DNA of 64,000 nucleotides from Sporothrix humicola (Eukaryota > Ascomycota > Sordariomycetes > Ophiostomatales > Ophiostomataceae). The DNA lies in NCBI GenBank assembly GCA_021396245.1, contig WNYE01000073.1:1-64000 (forward strand), written 5' to 3'. The notes below the pieces were generated by a model. That model was not told where the DNA came from. It made no database searches and saw nothing but the letters and a program-made list of their open reading frames with translations. Shown here one piece after another: positions 10,678 through 22,808 of this stretch. Numbering within the stretch: position 1 is the first letter of the stretch; every line of letters begins with the position of its first letter. The position numbers and the translations under genes are program-made.

Positions 10678-13600
10678 CTACTGGCCACGCGTGGCCACAA
10701 TATCAACAGCAATATCTGTACAAACTGCAGAATGTTAGTAAAATGCATTTGAAATTGGGCGCGGTGGTAGTACTTACGTCTGTCGATGCTCGCTGCACCC
10801 AGAATCTTCATCACTGGCACATCGCGTGCCGTCGTGCGCCATAGCCATGTGCGCGTCTCCACTGCCACCAGAGAGTCGACGCCGAGCTCCATCAGGCTGC
10901 TGTCGCTCCGGATACGTGGTGTTCCGTCGCCACCGGCATCAAGATGCAGCAGCGTAGCAAGACGCTCGCTAAAGGCAATGACCAGTTGTTGGCCAATGGC
11001 CTCGGCCGTTGCAGACTTGTCACCGATGAGATCAGCCAGCTGCTTCGCGCTGCTGTTCTCGGCGCTGCCAGACTGTTTCTCCGGCGACGAGTTGTTGTTA
11101 TTGCCATCAATCGTAAAGTGTGAGAACCTGGGGTCCCGGTGCCAGTGGAGCTCGTTATCGGCAGCCTGGTTGGGGTTGAATCGGCTGAGACCTGTGGTGA
11201 GGTCGACAAAGTCCTCAGGCCGCAAGGCACCGCCAGGCTTGGGCCTTCCCAGAGCAATGGCCTCGAGGAACATGTGGTGCAGATCGCGTTCCGAGATGGG
11301 CGGGTATCCCTCGCGCTCAAGACCGGCGTAGAGCTGGTCCTTCTCGCGGTGCAAAAAGCCCAGGCCGTAGATGACGCCAATGTTGAGGACAGACCCGGCA
11401 ACGCCACGCCGCTGACGGTTGGCAGCAACACCGTTCATGAACATGTTGGCAGCGGCATAGTTGGACTGGCCCGCGTGACCTCCAGCTGCAGCGAATGACG
11501 ATGTCATGATAAAGAAGTCGAGCTTGTTCTCCTCGTCCTCATCGTCGTCACGGAATACAATGTCTAGGTTGCGCGAGCCGACAGCCTTGGGACGCATCAC
11601 GCGCGAGAAAATGTCTGCCGTCATCTGGGCAAAGACACGATCGTCCAAGACCATGGCGCCGTTGACGATACCGCCTATACGCGGCATCGACTGTTCAACG
11701 CGGACACGAAACTGCTGGACGGCAGCCAAGTCTGTGACATCCAAGGCCTCAAAGCGGACATTGACGCCGAGCACCTTCTTGGCATGCTGGGCCCACTGAG
11801 GCATGATGGTCGGGACACTGCGACTGGCGAGGACAATGTGCCGTGCACCCTGCTTGGCAAAAAGTGTGGACAAGCTCTGGCCCATATCGCGAGTAATGCC
11901 CACCAAGACATAGGTCCGGTCACCACGGAGCTTGGCAGCCGGAGGTCCTTGATGAGAAAAGTTGTTGGCCAGAGTCTCGTGAGGAACGACAACTCTCTCT
12001 ACTGTGCGCTCTGCTCTCCAATCAATAATTTGGAGAGCCTTTGGACCATCCACCGGAGCGTTGAGGAGGTCTGGAACAGAGACAAAGTCGTTTACTGTCG
12101 TGTCAATCGGGCCATCTGGGAGTGAAGAAAGGGTCACCATAGTTTCTTCCAAAGTAGGAACTGATGGCTTGACAGAGGCAATCTCCACCGAGCTTGAAGT
12201 ACTAGACAGCGGGTGCAAGCTGTAGTTCTCAGGCATAGTATTGGAAATGAACCGTGACACAGCGTGAGACTTAGGCAGGAAATTGGCAAAGACAGCACCG
12301 TCCTTGAACCGGCACAGGGTGGAAGCAATCCGGAAATCAGTTGCACGAGGGTGGAGAGTCAAGTTACCCACGGACTTGCGAGTACCGCTTCCGCCAACAT
12401 GGACGGCAATGACATCACGGTCTTGCTGACCGGCAACATGCTTGGCACATTGGAGAAGCATCTGGCTGGGCGCAATGAGAACTAGAGGTTTGTTCTCAGC
12501 CGCAGCCAGGAGCTCGTAGGAAACGAGGGTGCTGACCAGCATGCCCATGTATGCACGCTCATTGTCCCGAGGGACAGCGAGCAGCTGCTCGCGTGGGACA
12601 GAAACGAAGGAGGCGTTGGTCTTTGATGTTGTTGCAACGGTGATGCCAGTGTTGATGCAATTGCCAATGCAGACGTATTGGCCGGGTATGAGAGGAACTG
12701 CGCTGCTGTAGTGGACTTGGATTGTTGCCAACTCAGAATCTTCAATCTGAGAGAACGATGACGGGGCGGGTGCTGAAATGCTGTGCTCGCCAGTGGCCAC
12801 GTTGTGGATGAGCTCCACACATGTTGCCAGAGTGTTGACCTGCTGTGTCACGACCCGCCGTGATGCATTGAACTTGGCATTGCTTTCTTTGAATGGCAAC
12901 ATGCGGGGAACCAGGCGCTGACCAGCACCATCAATGAAAATCTCAGTCTCCAGTTGCCACAGATGCTCAGCACGCTCCTCTCCAGCGGTAATGTTGAGCG
13001 ACGCAAAGAGGTCTTGCTTGCGTTTCTCGGCCACGCCAAGCATCAGCTGGAGGAAAATGTTGGCAACCACAGATGCAGCAGAAGGAAGTGTCGTGCCTGG
13101 TGCGGCGGGGGCAAGCAGTTGGCCACCAATGGAGTCCAGATGGTCGAAGTCGAGCATCTGGATGACGAGGCTGGGCATCTCGGCACGGATGCTTCGGGTA
13201 AACCCATATGAAGCGGCGTTCTCGGCATTTCCAGCACGAGCGCCCTTGGTGGCCCAAAGGATGGCCATTTCTGGCCGAAGGAGAACCTTGCGGAGGATGT
13301 CGAGCCGGCGTTCGTCGAGGGAGGAAAGAAGAGGAGCATTGTCGTCGAGATCAGATAGAACAACCGCGCAGGTAAAAGTTGGTAGCGAGTCTACTCCAGC
13401 GTCGGCAAGCTCATCGAGACTGGAGACTATGGTGACCGGGTTGTACAGATGGCTGGAGAGCAATTGACCGACATTAGCGGACATTGCATGGACATCAGCC
13501 GCTGTACCACCGACCACAAGCAGTCTCTCGTTTGGTTTGGTGATTGCGGGCGCTGCGAAAGAGAGGGCACTAGGAATACGTGCTGCGTTCCTCTTGGTAA

Positions 13601-16600
13601 GACAGTCGCTCTGCCGCACAGTGATGGAGAAACCGCCAGTGAAGTGCTGGTCGGTATTCTTGATCGCGGGGTTCATAAACCCGCGCTGGTCGAGGAGGTC
13701 GGGCCAGTCAGGCGGAGTGATCATAGCGTCGGTCAAGTTGGCAGACTGCTGAGGCATCTGGATTGGCATATGGATGAGCACCAAGAAGCCACCTGGACGC
13801 ATGAGTGACTTGACCTGATCAAGCACGGCCTCACTAGACGCCGCCTGCTTGAAGATAGAGGTCGACAGGACAGCCAAGTCGAAAGGCTGATGGGCTCCAG
13901 TTGCCTGTAGAAGTACATTGAGCTGTGTTTTAACGTCCTCGGACTGGCCAAGGATGGAGGCATGGACTTTTCTGCTGATAGATGCTGGACATTTAGCCAG
14001 GAATGCGTCGAAGCTGTGGTCCGCCTCACCGAGAACGACCGATGCGTAGCTTGCAAAGGCGGATCCGAGGCCCTTGAGGACTGGTGTGGACATGTGCATG
14101 GCTGAGTCTGTCAGGCTGAAGATGGACATCCGTGGGTACTTGTGCGCAATCTGCTTGGCAATGCTTGCGACTTGCCGCTGGAATTGGTAGGCGTGGCGTC
14201 CTTCCTCCAATAGGGACCTGAGCGGGCTCTCTGCGCTGCCGTTCGAAGTGGCGTGGGCACTGTCTTTCATGAAGTTGCGAATCTTGTCGAGCGTGAGAGA
14301 GTACGGAGATGTGAGGATGTGCTTGTCCAGGGTGTCTTCGGTGTCAGACGGCCAGATCGTGGAGGCATGCTTGTCACGGCCAAAGAATTCCTCAATGCGC
14401 TGGACCGACTCATCGAGCACCTTGTCACAAGCACCATCAACAGTCTCAGCGTCGCTGAGGATCGTACAGTTGGAAACCAGAGCGTCCTCTGGGTCTGGAG
14501 CATACGTTGTGTGGAGGTACAAGTCACGGTCAGTGCTGGGATGAGCAGCGGCCAGCGAGCCGACAGTGAGACCCTCGACACATATCTCCATATCGCCATC
14601 CTCGTTGTAGATGCAGATGTTGCCTGTGGTACGGGCTGCCGAGTCATGTGTTGCTTCTTGAATGTGGGTGACCTGAGCGTCGACTGCTAAAGTCTTGCTA
14701 TTGGTTCCGCTTTGGGTCATGTTGAAGCTGACTTTTTTCATCCGAATAGGCAGGAAGACGGTCCAAAGTGACCTGTCATACTTAGTATGTGTGGAATAGA
14801 GCCAATATGGCAGTTGGATGATTTGCTTACTTATCACCGGGGGAGGAATAGGACACAAAGCATGTTTGCAGACACGAGTCAAGAGTTGCGGGAGAGAAGG
14901 AGAGGCTGGTGGTGTCATCAGTGTGGACGCGCTGGAGGGTGGCCGATGCAAAGTTGTGGCGGCGCCGCATGGACTCAATCGCCTCAAACGGCCCCGAGTA
15001 TTTCAAGCCCACTCCAGACATCATGTTGTAGAATGCATCGGTGCTGACGTCGAAAGCTTCCGGAAGTGTGGCAGGATCTTCGCGACAGGGCAGGGCGTCG
15101 GGGCTGGGAGATCCGAGCACAACACGGAGGTTTCCATTGCACCGCTTCCGCAGTGGCGTGGTCGACGACTCGGAGCCGGAGAAAATCGAAAACGACGCAA
15201 GAATGGCATTATCCTCCTCTGTCGATGTCTTGGTGGGCTGCTGATGCACGTTGAGAGAGAACATGACCTCCGTGCCGGGCCCATCAACCTCGAGTGGAAT
15301 GCCGCTGATGAATTCAATGTTTTCTATCTCAATCACAGAAGCCTCGCGCCCAGCAAGAAGTGTCTTTGCAGCGTCACGCGCCATGATGCAGTAGGCTGAG
15401 GCGGGCAAGAGTGGCTGGCCTTGGAAGGCATGGTGAGCCAGCCACGGAAGCTTGTCCACACGAAGCAGATTGCGCCAATGGAGCTCATGTCCTTCGATAT
15501 CGTCCCGCGTGCGGCTACCAAGAAGCTCATGCGGAGGGTCGGTCTTGTGATGGAACTGGCGGGAGACGCGGGACTCACGGTAGTACTTTTGCGAGTGGTC
15601 CCAAGGATACGCGGGAAGTTTGTTGGCGTCGTCAGAGTGCTGGCGAGCAAGGGTGTCGGTAAGCTCCACTGCTTCTTCATCGTTCAAAAGGCCATGGAAG
15701 TTTACTAGTGGCGGATCGAAGCGAGTCCAGACAAAGCCCAAGAATTCCAGAAATGAATTTGTGTCGTTCTTGCCACGCTGCAAAAGACTCGTGTATGGCA
15801 GACTCTTGGAGGGGGCATTGCTCTGGGTCTGAAGTTGGGCCAGAGTATCGGCGAAGGGACCCTTGAGGGTCGAGTGTGGACCAACCTCAATGGCACAATT
15901 AAAGCCTCCTTGCACAGTGGACAGTGCCTTTTCAGCTGCCTCCCGGAACAAAACAGATTGGACCATGTTATCCACCCAGTATGAGCCGGCGAGCTGTTCT
16001 GACGTGGGAGCGCCACCGTTGGGTGAGACGCTCGAGACCCATGTCACTGCCCGGTCCAACTCAGATGTTCTTGCCAGAGGTGTGACTCGGCATTTCTCGA
16101 GAGCTTTGGTGTACTCACTCGAAAGCAGTGCCATGTGGTGAGAATGGTAGGCTTTATCAACAAGGAGTCGGCGGACAAATATGCTGCTGGCCTTGAGTTG
16201 CTTCTCTGCCTCGATCACTGCATCGATATCACCGGACAAGGTTGAGCTGCTTGGAGAGTTGCTGGCAGCCACGCACAAGCGCCCATCAAATGCCTGACAA
16301 AAAGCGGTGGCATCGGCAAAGGACATGCCAACTGCAAGCATGCCCCCATTTTGCTGCTGCTGGGCTGAAGCCGAGACGCTCTTGCCCCGGTAGTATGCAA
16401 TCAGGATGGCATCCCTTGCCGAAATGTACTTGGCGGCATACGCGGCGGCAATCTCACCAGAAGAGTGGCCAATGACGGAAGTGAACAGTAGGCCGAGTCG
16501 ATCCAAGACGTTGACAAGTCCGACCTGCAAGGCTGTGCACAGAGGTTGTGCGACAGCAGCCTCGCGAACCCGAGAGCCATCTTCATCCAGCTTCTGGAGC

Positions 16601-18543
16601 TCCTCTTCCAAGGTCCAGCTGGGAGGATCAGGGCATGATCTGAGGACGGCATCTAGCGATCGAATGGTTTCTCTGTAGACACGATTTGAAGCAAACAGGT
16701 CCTTCGACATGCCAGGCCATTGGGCGCCCTGGCCGGTGAAGACGCCCAGTATCTGTGGTTTGTTTCCATTGGCTGCGTTCTCGATGCGACGCGCCCTAAA
16801 CCCGAGATCTTTGGTGTTACCCTTGGTTGCATCTGACACCTGCGCTGACAAGATGTCGATGGCATCTGACAGCGAGCTACCGCAAATCGCAAGACGGTGG
16901 AGGAATTGTGTGCGTGAAGTATGTGCACGCCATGCAATTTCTTGAAATGGCAGTACGGCAGAATCACTATTCTGTTGATTTTGGAGAAATTCGAGGTATT
17001 CCTTGGCCAGAGAACGAAGAGTGCTGGCAGAGCTCGCTGACAGGAAAAGTGGAATAGGTGGTAAAGTCGGTGCTGATCCTGCAAACTGTAGGGCTGATTG
17101 TTGACTTGCGTCGGCACTGAGATGAGGACTGTGAATCCTTGGGTCGTAACGCTCGACAATTGCATGAGCATTTGTGCCACCAAAACCGAAGGAATTGACA
17201 CTAGCACGCAAAGGCTGTCCAGATGCCACTGTTGGCCATTGTGTGAGTTCTGTAGGAATCTGAAGATAGCCCTCAGATGCAGGGGTGCAGAATGGGGTCA
17301 CAGTCGGGTTCAGCCGTTGCATGTGCAGATTTGGGGGCACTTTTGAATCCTTCATAGCCAACATGACTTTTAGAATACCCGCGAGGCCAGCAGCACCTTC
17401 TGTGTGGCCAATAACCGTCTTGATAGAGCCAACCAGCAAAGGTTGGGGGATATCAGAGGTGAGCACGGGCGGTGCGGTCCGCCACTCTTTGTTCTGGTCT
17501 TGGTGGTTGCCAAAAAAAGCAGAATGGATTGCACCCGCTTCTCGAGGGTCGCCAACTGGTGTTCCGGTGCCATGTGCTTCAAAATATTGACAGCGATCGG
17601 CAGGATCCGTGATGTCGAGTCCGGCTCTCCGGTATGTGGCACGAATGAGATCTGCTTGTGCTTCCGGGCTTGGCATTGTGATGCCGGCAGTGCGGCCGTC
17701 CGAGCCCACTCCGGTCTCGCGGATGAGAGCCTGAATGCGAGGGCCATCGCCATCGTCCAAAGCCTGGCTCAATGGCTTGAGAAACAGAACGGCTGCACCC
17801 TCACCTCGTGCGTAGCCGTCGGCTCGTGAATCCCACATATGGCAGTGCCCTATAGGGCTAAGCATGTGAAGACTAGACTCGACAACAAACTGTTCTGGCG
17901 ACAGCATCAAATTGACACCGGCCACACAAGCGGCACTGCAGTCGCCGGCACGCAGGCCAAGGACAGCTTGGTGGAGAGCCACAAGACTCGATGAGCATGC
18001 CGTGTCCATTGTGACAGAGGGTCCACGGAAGTCGTAAAAGTAGCTGATGCGGTTGGACAAGATGGACCGTGCATTGCCCGTGGCGTAGTATGGCGAAGTC
18101 GTCAGGTCGTCACGTTGTGAAATGGAGTCAAAATCTGCGGTCATGGCGCCGACGTAAACGGCTACATCTTTGCCGGTCCATTGTGGCAGCTGGTAGCCGG
18201 CGGACTCGAGAGCCTCGTAAACGGTCTCGAGAAGCAGTCTTTGTTGTGGGTCCACGGCTTCTGCCTCCTTGGGAGCAATGCCAAAGAAGCCGGCGTCAAA
18301 CTCTCGTATATCTTGGTCGTCGTCGAGCCAGTAGGCTTTGGGTGCGTTTGTTGTTCCATGATAGTCGCCATCTGGATGGAAAAACGCACGTACATTGAAG
18401 CGACTCGGGGGCACGCTTCGAGACAGATCTGATGGCTGTCTCAAAAGGTCCCAAAGCTTGCTTGGTGATGTAACGCCGCCAGCAAATCTGCAGCTGCTGG
18501 CGACAACCGCGATCGGCTCCGAGGGGGGTGATTTGTAGGGCAT
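10678..18543 (-). CDS. Highly reducing polyketide synthase, KS-AT-DH-(dead MT)-KR-ACP, 2584 aa
   Basis: Iterative type I PKS. Exons 18543-14831, 14772-10778 and 10724-10678 total 7755 nt in frame; the introns are 58 and 53 nt. The start (MPYKSPPSEPIAVV) was chosen because the KS begins eight residues later. KS: Cys183 in DTACSSS, His324 in EAHGTGTPVGD, His380 in IGHTEGAAG. AT: about 598-920, Ser694 in GHSSG. DH: His1038 in HAFQGQPLLP, Asp1222 in TLDSC. The methyltransferase region (about 1380-1580) is full length, but the SAM motif normally reading EIGAGTGG is replaced around 1455-1464 (IFSLTDSAMH). No enoylreductase motifs. KR: about 2190-2370, with VGITRDMG at 2195-2202, a Ser at 2329/2330 and Tyr2343. 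ACP: Ser2538 in GVDSLVAVE. The ACP and end of the KR resemble fungal PKS-NRPS hybrids, but the protein stops after the ACP. There is no release domain, and the product is unknown. Confidence 0.96.
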
Positions 18544-21500
18544 GGTGTCGGACGTGATATGAGGGGGGGATGTGTAGAAGTGTGTCGTGATGTTGATGGA
18601 AGAAAATAATGTAGATCTCAAGAAGAGAAGAAAGATATGGGAGAAGTTCCCTTGCCCCAGGAGGGAACAATGGTAAACGGGATGGGGGCAGAAGATAGAT
18701 GTAGGGTTCAAAGAACGGCGGGAAGAGAGACAAAGAGCGGGAGGGAGGGTGGAACTTGCCGCTTCCTATGAACTGCCCATCAAAAGAAACGGTCTGGGAG
18801 GATCTGGCACCGGGATGTACGGAATGACTTGTGATGCCGGGTCAGTAAGATGTCAGTAAGATATCAAACACATGCCAACAATCGACATGAAAAAAGCAGA
18901 CGGTTAAAAGGCAAACATACCAGTAGTAATACCGAAAGACAAGGTTTAAGGCTGGGTCCGGGACTTGGGTTCCAAGGCTGAAGGAAACGAAGGAAGGGGG
19001 GTGGAGACTTTGCAGTCTCGAACGGCGTCGAGAGATTGGCGAAAGGCTCGAAAGCCGGCCCGCCCAAGTGTAAGAAATCGCTGGAAATCGTTTAAGGACC
19101 AATCTAGTGTCAATTGTTTGTCGATTACCGCGTGCTAGGGCGTGTTGATATCGACACAGGGTGGGCAGAATGTAACGGAATGGAAATAAGCGGGACGCCA
19201 AAGCGTGGTGGAGGGTGGTAGTGGGATTGTAAAGATTTGAATTTAAAAGAGGAAAAACGAACGGTCGACGAAGCGATGTTCCCAAAAGAAAAGGGGAGAA
19301 ACAGGAGAAGCTCAAAAATTCGTCCGCCGTTTGACGGAAGTTGCAAAAAAAAGGAGAAGGATCGAGATAGCAAACAATTGATAGGAAATAGAAAACAGGA
19401 AAGAGCATATTCGGAAAAGTACAGGGGAAGGAAAGAGCGGCGTGCACGGAAGGTGTGAAGGTGAGATGGTCAGCTCTAAGTGTGAAGTGGTTAGTGCCGA
19501 ATTAGGAAATAAGGAGGATTTTCAGTTTTCTGGGGTAGGAACGAGCGCGTCGTGCTTGGCAGCGCCTTCCCTTCCAGATCGAGGCTTGCACAGAGCATGT
19601 TGTGTGCTGTCACGCGGTACCTGCGACAGAAAAAGAATGGAAGGAGTCAAAATGAGTGCTAACAGAAAATAAGGAAAGAGCAAAGAAAGAGGCAAAAGAA
19701 CAATCTATCACCAGCGTCACCATATTGTCATGCGATTACGCCTGGCTTCACTTACCACAACAGCGATCATCTGCAAGGGGCGTGGGCGAAACAATAGCTA
19801 AAAGGAATGCCGATAGGGCGTCAAAAAGGAAAGGATGTGCCAGGCACGCAACCACAAGCACCATGCAGAGTGACGACAAATAAGAAAACAAAAGAAAAGA
19901 AACATAAAGAAATACCACCAGATTCCGAGTGAATAGGAAGACGACTCTAAGCCAGATTGTCCAACAATACCAAGAACCCAGAAGATCTCGATGCCTCGAT
20001 AAAAGATCTATGAAACCCGACTCGACCGTCTCCCTCTTCCCCGGTTCGCCTCTTCTCCTTTCCATGCAAGCCATCGTGCGCCGGAGAAAATTGCCCCATG
20101 GAGGGGAGCATGCAATAGCATGTTTTTGATACGAAAGTCATGAAGACAGGCATTGGTATTCGGTCAATTGGGGAACGGAACGTGCCAGTAGGGTCGAGGG
20201 CAACAGGAGGCAGTGGCAGGCGACCCAGAGAGTCGGGATCGATGGATATCGGACATGCAGTGGGAGCTGATCGTTGATAGATTGAATCGGAAGTGGTGGC
20301 AACGTGCAGTAAAGTAGGGCTGGGCATCGTGAAATCTGTCAAGGATTACCAAGGGCAAGGGTTTGAGGCAATGGGGCAATACGGGCCATCTAGATTGTTG
20401 TCTCTGGGCGTTGACAAAAGAAAGACATAAAATAGTAAAAGAAATAGGGGTTCAAATAGAAGAGAATGCCAAAGTCCCAATAATGACAGTGCCCGCAAGC
20501 CCAAACTCAAAACGCAATACAAACAAAGAAAGGCTCGCGGAGCAAGTCTCGTCCCGTCGGGCAATTAACAAAACCACTCGGTCGGGCCTCTCTCGGGAAA
20601 ACGTGCATGTTTTTTTCTTCTTTTTCTGGCGAATAGGGGTAGATCCCATTACGGCGTCCCGTACGGGGGGAATCGAATTGGTGGGTAGATGCCAGGGCCG
20701 TGAGAAGGGAGAGGAGGGTGCAGCTGTGAGGGACCAAGATCTGTCTCCTTTTCTCTTATCAATCACACAAAAAGATGCAGGGAATCAAACATGGCGCACG
20801 ACGTACAGAAGCACAGGGCGTACAAACCAGACAAGAAAGAGCACGGAAGCACATGCACAACCCATATTGAAGTGACGCAAGAAAACATATTGGATTGTCA
20901 CCCACTCATATCAGACAGATCCAAGTAGAATAAGGAATAGCCACTGGATATGGCCACGCTGAAAACAGGGATGCTTTTCATATATTGCAAATGGGAAGCG
21001 TGATCTCGAAGTTAATGTGTAAGTATCGGGTATCTGTAGACCTCCAAAAGGCCAAATCGACAAGGGCCAGTCTTGTATTCGGAATTCCGTACGTGCATGG
21101 CAGGGCGCCGCTTCGCCTTTCTATTCTCTTTCTCCTTCCTATATGTATATATTGCAATATATCCGTGCACCATAGAGAAGTGCCGTTGGATGGCGACACC
21201 GTAGAGACGGAAGACCATGCCATGCGTTCGGATACTCTTCTTTCCAGAATAATGATCCCAGAGGTATCCCAGAGATGCAGGATAAACACAAAATACCGCT
21301 GCTTGTCAAGTCTCCCCGCAGACACCCATGCTCAGTCATGATGCATAAGCGATGTAGCCAAGTCCCAGAAGCCCAGGGGGAGAAACACCGTCTCCCGGCA
21401 TGTCAGAAGTCTGAATGGTAGAAGGAGCAGATTTGCACGATCTGTCCGATGCAGACTGGCTTCTGGCACCGGATCGAGTGTTTCGCGTCCAAGCTGCTGG

Positions 21501-22808
21501 ATCGTGATAGATTACACATCGTTGCACTTGGTCCCGGCATCCAGGTCGCCTCACTTTTGTCTTCTCGTTTTCTCTATTCGATAACTCGGCATACCGAAAA
21601 TACGAATAAAGCCAAGCGAGATCCCGGCCCTGATTCCCGGGAAATCGAAACTGATGGGGCAGAAATCGTCCCAACGATCTTTACTTCGGCGGTGAGTACC
21701 CGTTGGGGAGAGATGCATACGAATGCCGAGGCAATGAGAACAATAGCGGGAAACAATAGACGCAGGTACTCATTCTTCTAAACTTTTGCAACAAGGCAGA
21801 AGGGGGTGATATTTCCGTTCCTTCGAAAAAGCATCTCACATGCAAACTAGATCGAGTACACTTGTCGTGGGACAAGTATAAATTGTGGCAATATCGACAA
21901 ATGGAAGAATCTATGTACAATTGCAAATATCAATGTGTGCGCATGGCCTATTGTCTATTTTGGCTGGCGATGTCGGAGGAAGACCAAAAAAAAAAAAAAA
22001 AGAGGGGGGGGGGGGGGGGGATGTAAACAAATAACCGCCACCACAAACACCAAAAACCAACAAATGGGAAGCCGCGCCACTAAAACCCCCTAAAACCCTA
22101 GGCTCGTGCAGCCCACCTCCGGCGCACTCAGGCTCTGTGCGACGCACACAGCGCACGCGACTGGCGCATTCTGTTGTTTGACCCTGTCTTGGGTCCTTGG
22201 GGGGCTTTTCAAACTCGGCTCTATTATTCTCTCTTTCTATTTTTATTACCCCTTTCATGGGCTATTATGGTTCCTGTCAAAGATTTAGAAGCACGTAATC
22301 GAATTTTCCGATGACATATGCAGTCTTGTCATTTGTAGTTTGCTCCCCTTTTTGGTAGTATTTTTGTTTGGTAACCAACTACCACCATTGCAGCACTGCA
22401 CTTTTACTACAAGTCGCACAGTTCTGCAGACAGCACCGTTGTGCAGCCCCTTTTTATCTTATGATATGCAGTGTATCGAATTTTTGGCTTTCTAGGTCGT
22501 GTAGCAGAAGGCATCTAGAGAACAGATTTATCATGATAGCATAACTAAAGAATCAGAAACATAATTAATATGGGGGCGAAAAGTGATCAAAATCAATCAA
22601 AATTTCTGTAACATACATCAAAGTTCATACTTTTGTGCAAACTACCACGAAAGAACACGTAGGGCAAAGTGAGAAGCTCGAAACAATTTTAATATTTAAC
22701 TTTAACTAACCAAGAAATAAAGAAGCCAAGGGGAATCAAAAGTAAAGTTTTCGTCATAAATTCGTTGTCTCTCTCGCTCTTTCTCTCACATGCCACACTC
22801 CCAGTCAT
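18544..22808. other. Spacer between PKS and transcription factor
   Basis: About 4.3 kb. The part next to the PKS start (18544-18800) is CT-rich on the minus strand and is the likely PKS leader and promoter. The rest contains only short, composition-driven frames. Landmarks are a 16-bp palindrome (21147-21162), an A16 tract followed by a G17 tract (21986-22020), and an AT-rich stretch at about 22280-22760 that should hold the 3' UTR of the transcription factor gene. Confidence 0.5.
21986..22020. repeat. Poly-A tract followed by poly-G tract
   Basis: Sixteen consecutive A (21986-22001), then GA, then seventeen consecutive G (22004-22020). It is noncoding. A G run this long can form a quadruplex and is prone to length error in sequencing. 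Confidence 0.85.

Noticed and set aside
22084..22100. Telomere-like CCCCTAAAACCCTAGG
   Set aside because: Only two degenerate units, so not an interstitial telomere array.
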